In this document: positions 59,240 through 64,000 of the stretch, in pieces
Numbering within the stretch: position 1 is the stretch's first letter
Layout of the letters: every line of letters starts with the position of its first letter
Assembly: GCF_036373705.1 (NCBI RefSeq)
Contig: NC_089853.1
Location: forward strand, 31,217,068-31,281,067
Length of the DNA stretch: 64,000 nt
Reading direction: 5' to 3'
Source of the DNA: Amia ocellicauda
Taxonomy: Eukaryota > Chordata > Actinopteri > Amiiformes > Amiidae
Program-made: the position numbers and the translations under genes
Notes under the pieces: model-generated
Told to the model about the DNA's origin: nothing
Database searches by the model: none
The model's input: the letters and a program-made list of their open reading frames with translations, nothing else

Positions 59240-62200
59240 ATATGTTGTACTAGGGGAGTTTTGTAAGGGTTTTCAACCTAAATCTCTGTCTTAATCTTAT
59301 ACATGTGACAAGTATTAATATGGTGTACAATTTATGTTCCTTTTTAAAACTTGTGTTTATTTTCACAACTGTATCTTGCTCTGCAGTTCCCAACATTTGC
59401 ATCTAACTCATCCACTATTTATTAATGCCACACCACTTGCTTTTTTTTTTTTTTTTTTTAAAGCATGTTAATGCATGCATACCATGTTCTTCTCTTTGAG
59501 CTTAGGAAGTTACTATTCTTGAGAGATTTCAGCAAGAGACAGGGTTCAGTAGTGTTATATGTGCATGTGTGGGTATACATACCACATACAAATTGTGGAT
59601 CAGAAAATCTGTTCGAAACTGTCAATATTTAAGTTTAACCTTTTAAGTACTCTCTCTAAAAAATAATACAACTTTCATATTGAATCTTTAATATTGGTTT
59701 ATCCCTGTTTTTAACACCTCTGGTATTCTTTCACAAAATAAGTTTATAATGGTCTTGGTAAAAGGTTGAGACCATGAGAGTTGCACAGAAGGTCTCACCC
59801 TCCCCCCTCCTTGTTATCCTAGCTGCCTTTTCACACAATTTAAACTGTACAGCAGGAGGTTTTAATGTGGTGTCTTTTTTCGCTTGCAAATAAGGTTAAT
59901 GACCAAGTACATTGTGTATTGTCTGAAATGGGCTAGAATTTTCTTCAAAAAAATGTCAGCCTCCTTGAAGGCCTAATCAACCATCACAGATCAGATGTCT
60001 AGGAAAACATGTTTCCATTTATTCACCATGTGTGTTACATAACCAGGACTGTTCCGTATCTGAAACCCAAGAACAACCATTTTGTAATTGCACAAAAGAC
60101 CTTTTTTGGCTTTTATAATATACATCTTCAAAAAGGCGACTATTAGTGAGGTACAGAAGCAAATGTGAGGAGCAGAAATGTAAATTTATCGGCGAGAGAG
60201 AGAGAGAGAGAGAGAGGTGGGGCTGTAGCCTGTATTCCATCATCCTTCTGATGCCCTCCTGAAAGATACCCCCCACAGAGTGGTTACCAAGTGTTAAATT
60301 AAAGGCTCTCATGCATTTGTGCCAAGGTCAACAGCTACCATAAAACTTCATTACATTCTTCACAGAAATACCTCTTCATGGCCATATTCAGCTGGATGAA
60401 ACAAAGAGTGCAGTGAAAATATCAAAGTGATCATAGTTCAATAACGTTTGCTTCAAATAGGCAAGCAATTGAATATGTATTGAAATATTCTTTCTGACCA
60501 CTAAAAAGTGCATAACAGATTAATCTTGATCTTTGGCAATAAGCACAGGGATCCTATACATGTTTAAAAGGGTGCACTGCTCTTCATTGCATCTATTATA
60601 CATATATTTTGTATTATTCTTGTTTTTTTAAATTTTATTTTTAAGCCTTTCAACCTATTTGAGCTGTAAATGGGAAGCAGTTTTATACAAAACTTGACCT
60701 TCTCATTTCCCTTTCACTATTACTCTGCCAACAGTATTACTAAAGTAAGATGTTTTTAGCAGCTTTGTTTTAGATGTTATTTGACCATGCTCCAAAGAAG
60801 TCTTAAGCCTTTCACCCCCCTCCCTGCCAACCTTTTTTTTTTCATCTAGTTGAAGCACTTTCACGTTGATTACATAATGTGGCAATGTATTTACTATTAG
60901 ATTTTTTTTTTTTTTCCCTCTTCATCATAAAGAATTAGAGGGAGACTCTTTCATATTAATGTTTTGGGAATTCAGCAACTGGGGGGGTGAAGAGAAAAAA
61001 GCTAAACGAAATTGACGCTGTCTGGAGAGATGGGGATTTCAGTGCATTTAACCTAAAGTAATCATAACTCAAGCAAGAGGGTCATGTCGTGTCCCTGTCT
61101 CGGTAATAGCCGGGCTGTGTCATCGAAAAAAATATATTTATTTGACCAGAGAGACTGCTTAAAGTGTTTCATATCATACAGACTGTAAATTGAACAGACT
61201 TTCGCGACATGTCAGATTTAGCAGGCTTGGAAGCCATCCTTATGGCATTGCAGAGGTAGAAATGATTCAGCCCAGATTTATGTTTTAATGGCACAGATTA
61301 TAAGGGCTATTCTCACACCTAACAACACATCTTTTTGAGCCCAACCCACCTTTTTTTAAGTGACATGTTTTAGTTTATATTGCAGGTGCCTCTCAAAAAA
61401 GAAGGTGTTTTCTCCCCTGATGCATTGCAACTTTCGGTTCTCCAGTTGGGTATCGCTGCATTGTGAATGTGCAATATCAGATTTTAACAAAGATGTCGCT
61501 TTATTGTTGTGTTTCTGGACTGATTAATTAAGTTTGATTGGACGACTCTGCTGGCAGTGTGGAGGAACTCCTCTTCTGATTTGCCCTGGGAGAATTACAG
61601 GCCGCATGCTGTGCTTTGGGTTTATGAGGTGCGTTAGTCCAATTCTCACATAAAACATGGTTGTAAAAAACTGGTCCTTGAGAGTCTAAATCTGGGAGGT
61701 ATTTAAATCATTAGCTGCTTAAAATGTGGAGATCATGTATATTTTGTCTAGCTTAGACAATAATCAGCTCTCTAAGTTAAAGCTTGTATAGTGGCATTTT
61801 GAGGTTTTTATCAAGGAACACTTTGAGAGCTATGACAAAATGCATTTGTTGAGTATAGAAACCCTACCAACTATCACTAAAATTTAAGAACCAATATTTT
61901 CAAAAGCACAACTTCAGAACAATGGTAAAACAAATGGACACATGAACAACAGTGCTTCCAAATATCCCATACATAGAATACAGAATAGCAGAATCTGAGC
62001 AATTTTGCTAAATGTTAGCCCTATACAGTATAGCCTGATTTATAGGTCAGGAGATGGGCTGTAACCATAAATACAATTAATCAAAGTCTACTACACCAAC
62101 TACATTAGAGGTGAAAACACTGTCCCATGCTACAAACCGCAACTGAAATTTACTTAAATACAACACATCCATGTCATGTAATCCTAATATTGACAGAGTT

Positions 62201-62243
62201 TGTAGTGATGGGTATTTTAAATAGACGTAGAAGAAACTGTACA

Positions 62244-62278
<35 letters not shown>

Positions 62279-64000
62279 TTTTTTGTTTTGTTTTTACACA
62301 GTGCTTTCATTAAAATACAATGTTTGGTTTCTAATACTAAAAATGCAGTGTAATGGGCAGTTTCTATTAGTTTAGTTGTCAAGTGAGGAATAGGCTATAT
62401 GTGCTTGGATGCAGTAAGCAGAATGGAATAAGAATGTTTTTAAGAGCTAGACATTCTAAAGGATTCCGTAGGTTTAAGAGTCGCAAACAAGTTGGAAATG
62501 TCGGGTGACATACTAAACAACAGAAATGACTTTTGTATGGTTTAAAGAACTGTTTTGCAGAAATAATCAAATGTTTCGATTAAGCCATTGATGAATATTT
62601 CCTAATTCTGGGCATTTCTGCAAAAAGCTGCAAAGATGGGTTGGAGAAGGTGTGAATGAGGTGTATAATTTATTACAATAAGATGTACTAAAGCCGCCAG
62701 CATTAGTGACACTTGTAATTGCATCAATTAATTAAGAACTTTGGAGAGCATGTTTTAAACTGTTGCAATCAGCAATCCTTTCAAGGGAAATGTGGGGAAA
62801 AAACACTGTAACCTCACCAAGATCAAAAGACAAAATCGAGAACAGGTGCAGTCGCCATTCACACAATTATTGAGCTACTGGATGATTGAAAAGATGACCT
62901 GGAGCGAGCCTGCCCCCCAGAGAAGCAGTGCTATCCCTGCAGGGGTGAAAATATTATTCACCCTGTATTTTATGTTTTTCACTGAACACATGCTTCAGCC
63001 TTAAAAAGTCTTTCAAATGTCATTTTTATTGGTATTACTATTATTACTGTTGTTTTTAGTAGTCTTACTACATCTATACCAAAGTGTTTTGGAGTTCTGC
63101 CTTGGTCTCCAATTTCATCTCAATCCATAGTAACTGTAATGTATATTTTGGCATCTAAACCCTCATGGAGTGTAATTTGGTCTATGGTAAATGATAAACT
63201 TCAGTACAGACATTGTGGTTCAGCATGATTAATGACATGGTTTACCATAGAAATGTTTAATTAAACTAGCAACATGCAGTCAGCCTTACATTGCCACCAA
63301 TATTATTTGTTGTTCTTGTCATTGTTCGCTCATTGTGAAGATTAATGTTAATAGAAGGGACATTTTCTTTAGATGCATCCTGTTACAGTTCATTAATTCC
63401 CCCCGGAACAAAATGGGCTGCCACAGTTTGATGGAAAAAGGGGATATGTCCTTATAATTTGGAAGGAGATTTTGTTGTATTGAACAAAATCCTGTCATTG
63501 CACAGTTATTGATGTTCTCATGCTTTTTCCTCAATGGCTGCATTCATTGTGCCGTACCAGCGGATGTGACTACAATCCCTTATTAGAATTGCCAGCATCA
63601 GTCTGATCAGAAATGCAGGTGCAGTACAGAGCATTTTAATTTCTGCTTTTGGCCATAACTGAAGAATAATAGCCCACAGGGGTCATATGTTGTCTGGCTA
63701 AGGCAAGATAATATTTGTTGAATTTCCAGCCTTTTAAGTGTGACATTCTGGCAGCTATGTCTATATGTAACTCTGTATTTTGTAAAATCTGCACAGACAT
63801 TGTCCATCTACACTTCAGATTTTGACTAAATGTTTTTTCTACCAGCAGTCTTAAAGAAACTCGCACCTAGTTTCACATTTCTCACGTTATGAAATAACCA
63901 AGCCTATTTCTGTTATTTTAAGACGTAGACCTAGTTTTGTTTTACACTTTAGTCTCTAGTTACTGAGATAAACATTTATTTGGATCCTCCAACCCCCTTT
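59240..64000. other. Noncoding stretch at the window end
   Basis: No gene recognised. Simple repeats: poly-T at about 59441-59459, (GA)n at 60193-60216 and poly-A at 62247-62275. The segments 60900-61650 and 62640-63000 are of higher complexity (for example CTTGTAATTGCATCAATTAA with homeodomain-type cores), which may mark conserved regulatory DNA, but this is only an impression. Confidence 0.45.

Noticed and set aside
32340-64000. Search for subtilisin-type protease exons upstream of the FU gene on the minus strand
   Set aside because: No exon with the Asp, His or Ser catalytic motifs of proprotein convertases was found, so I did not extend the gene upstream.
1-64000. CRISPR arrays, operons, bacterial or viral genes
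   Set aside because: None seen; repeats are microsatellites or transposon ends and genes are spliced vertebrate genes.

Overview
The window is nuclear DNA from a ray-finned fish. The evidence is spliced vertebrate genes with canonical GT..AG introns, AT-rich intergenic DNA with many microsatellites, and the mix of Tc1-type DNA transposons with L2/CR1-like and RTE-like LINE relics that fish genomes carry. Fairly large introns and the LINE families would suit a non-teleost ray-finned fish or an early-branching teleost, but the species cannot be fixed from the sequence.

Region by region: (1) 1-6 kb holds two convergent genes. GTF2A2 (TFIIA gamma) is on + in four coding exons, and a single-exon core-2 N-acetylglucosaminyltransferase, best called GCNT3 from its neighbour, is on -. 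(2) 6-12 kb is intergenic. It holds possible regulatory blocks and an antisense LINE split by a complete Tc1 transposon with a 337-codon open transposase frame. (3) 12.3-32.3 kb is one minus-strand gene that I could join across 16 exons into a 965-codon frame. It encodes a signal peptide, a long run of furin-like cysteine-rich (FU) repeats, one transmembrane helix and a tail with two acidic clusters. This is the layout of the C-terminal half of the proprotein convertase PCSK5 isoform B, with no protease domain. A second Tc1 copy lies in its intron 10. (4) 32.4-46.4 kb is mostly non-repetitive DNA with no recognised coding exon. A CpG-rich stretch at 37.5-38.2 kb with a perfect cAMP-response element looks like the promoter and first exon of an unidentified plus-strand gene. 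(5) 46.4-59.2 kb is a transposon graveyard with at least four further Tc1-type families or relics, an L2 LINE nested in one of them, two RTE relics, a near-identical 133-bp duplication and one possible orphan exon. (6) 59.2-64 kb shows nothing I can name.

The most interesting objects are the protease-less PCSK5-like membrane protein next to GCNT3/GTF2A2, and a 31-35 bp micro-inversion inside the transposase gene that both large Tc1 copies share. In human, PCSK5 sits beside the GCNT3 paralogue GCNT1 on 9q21, so the neighbourhood here looks like a paralogous block that kept a reduced PCSK5 relative.
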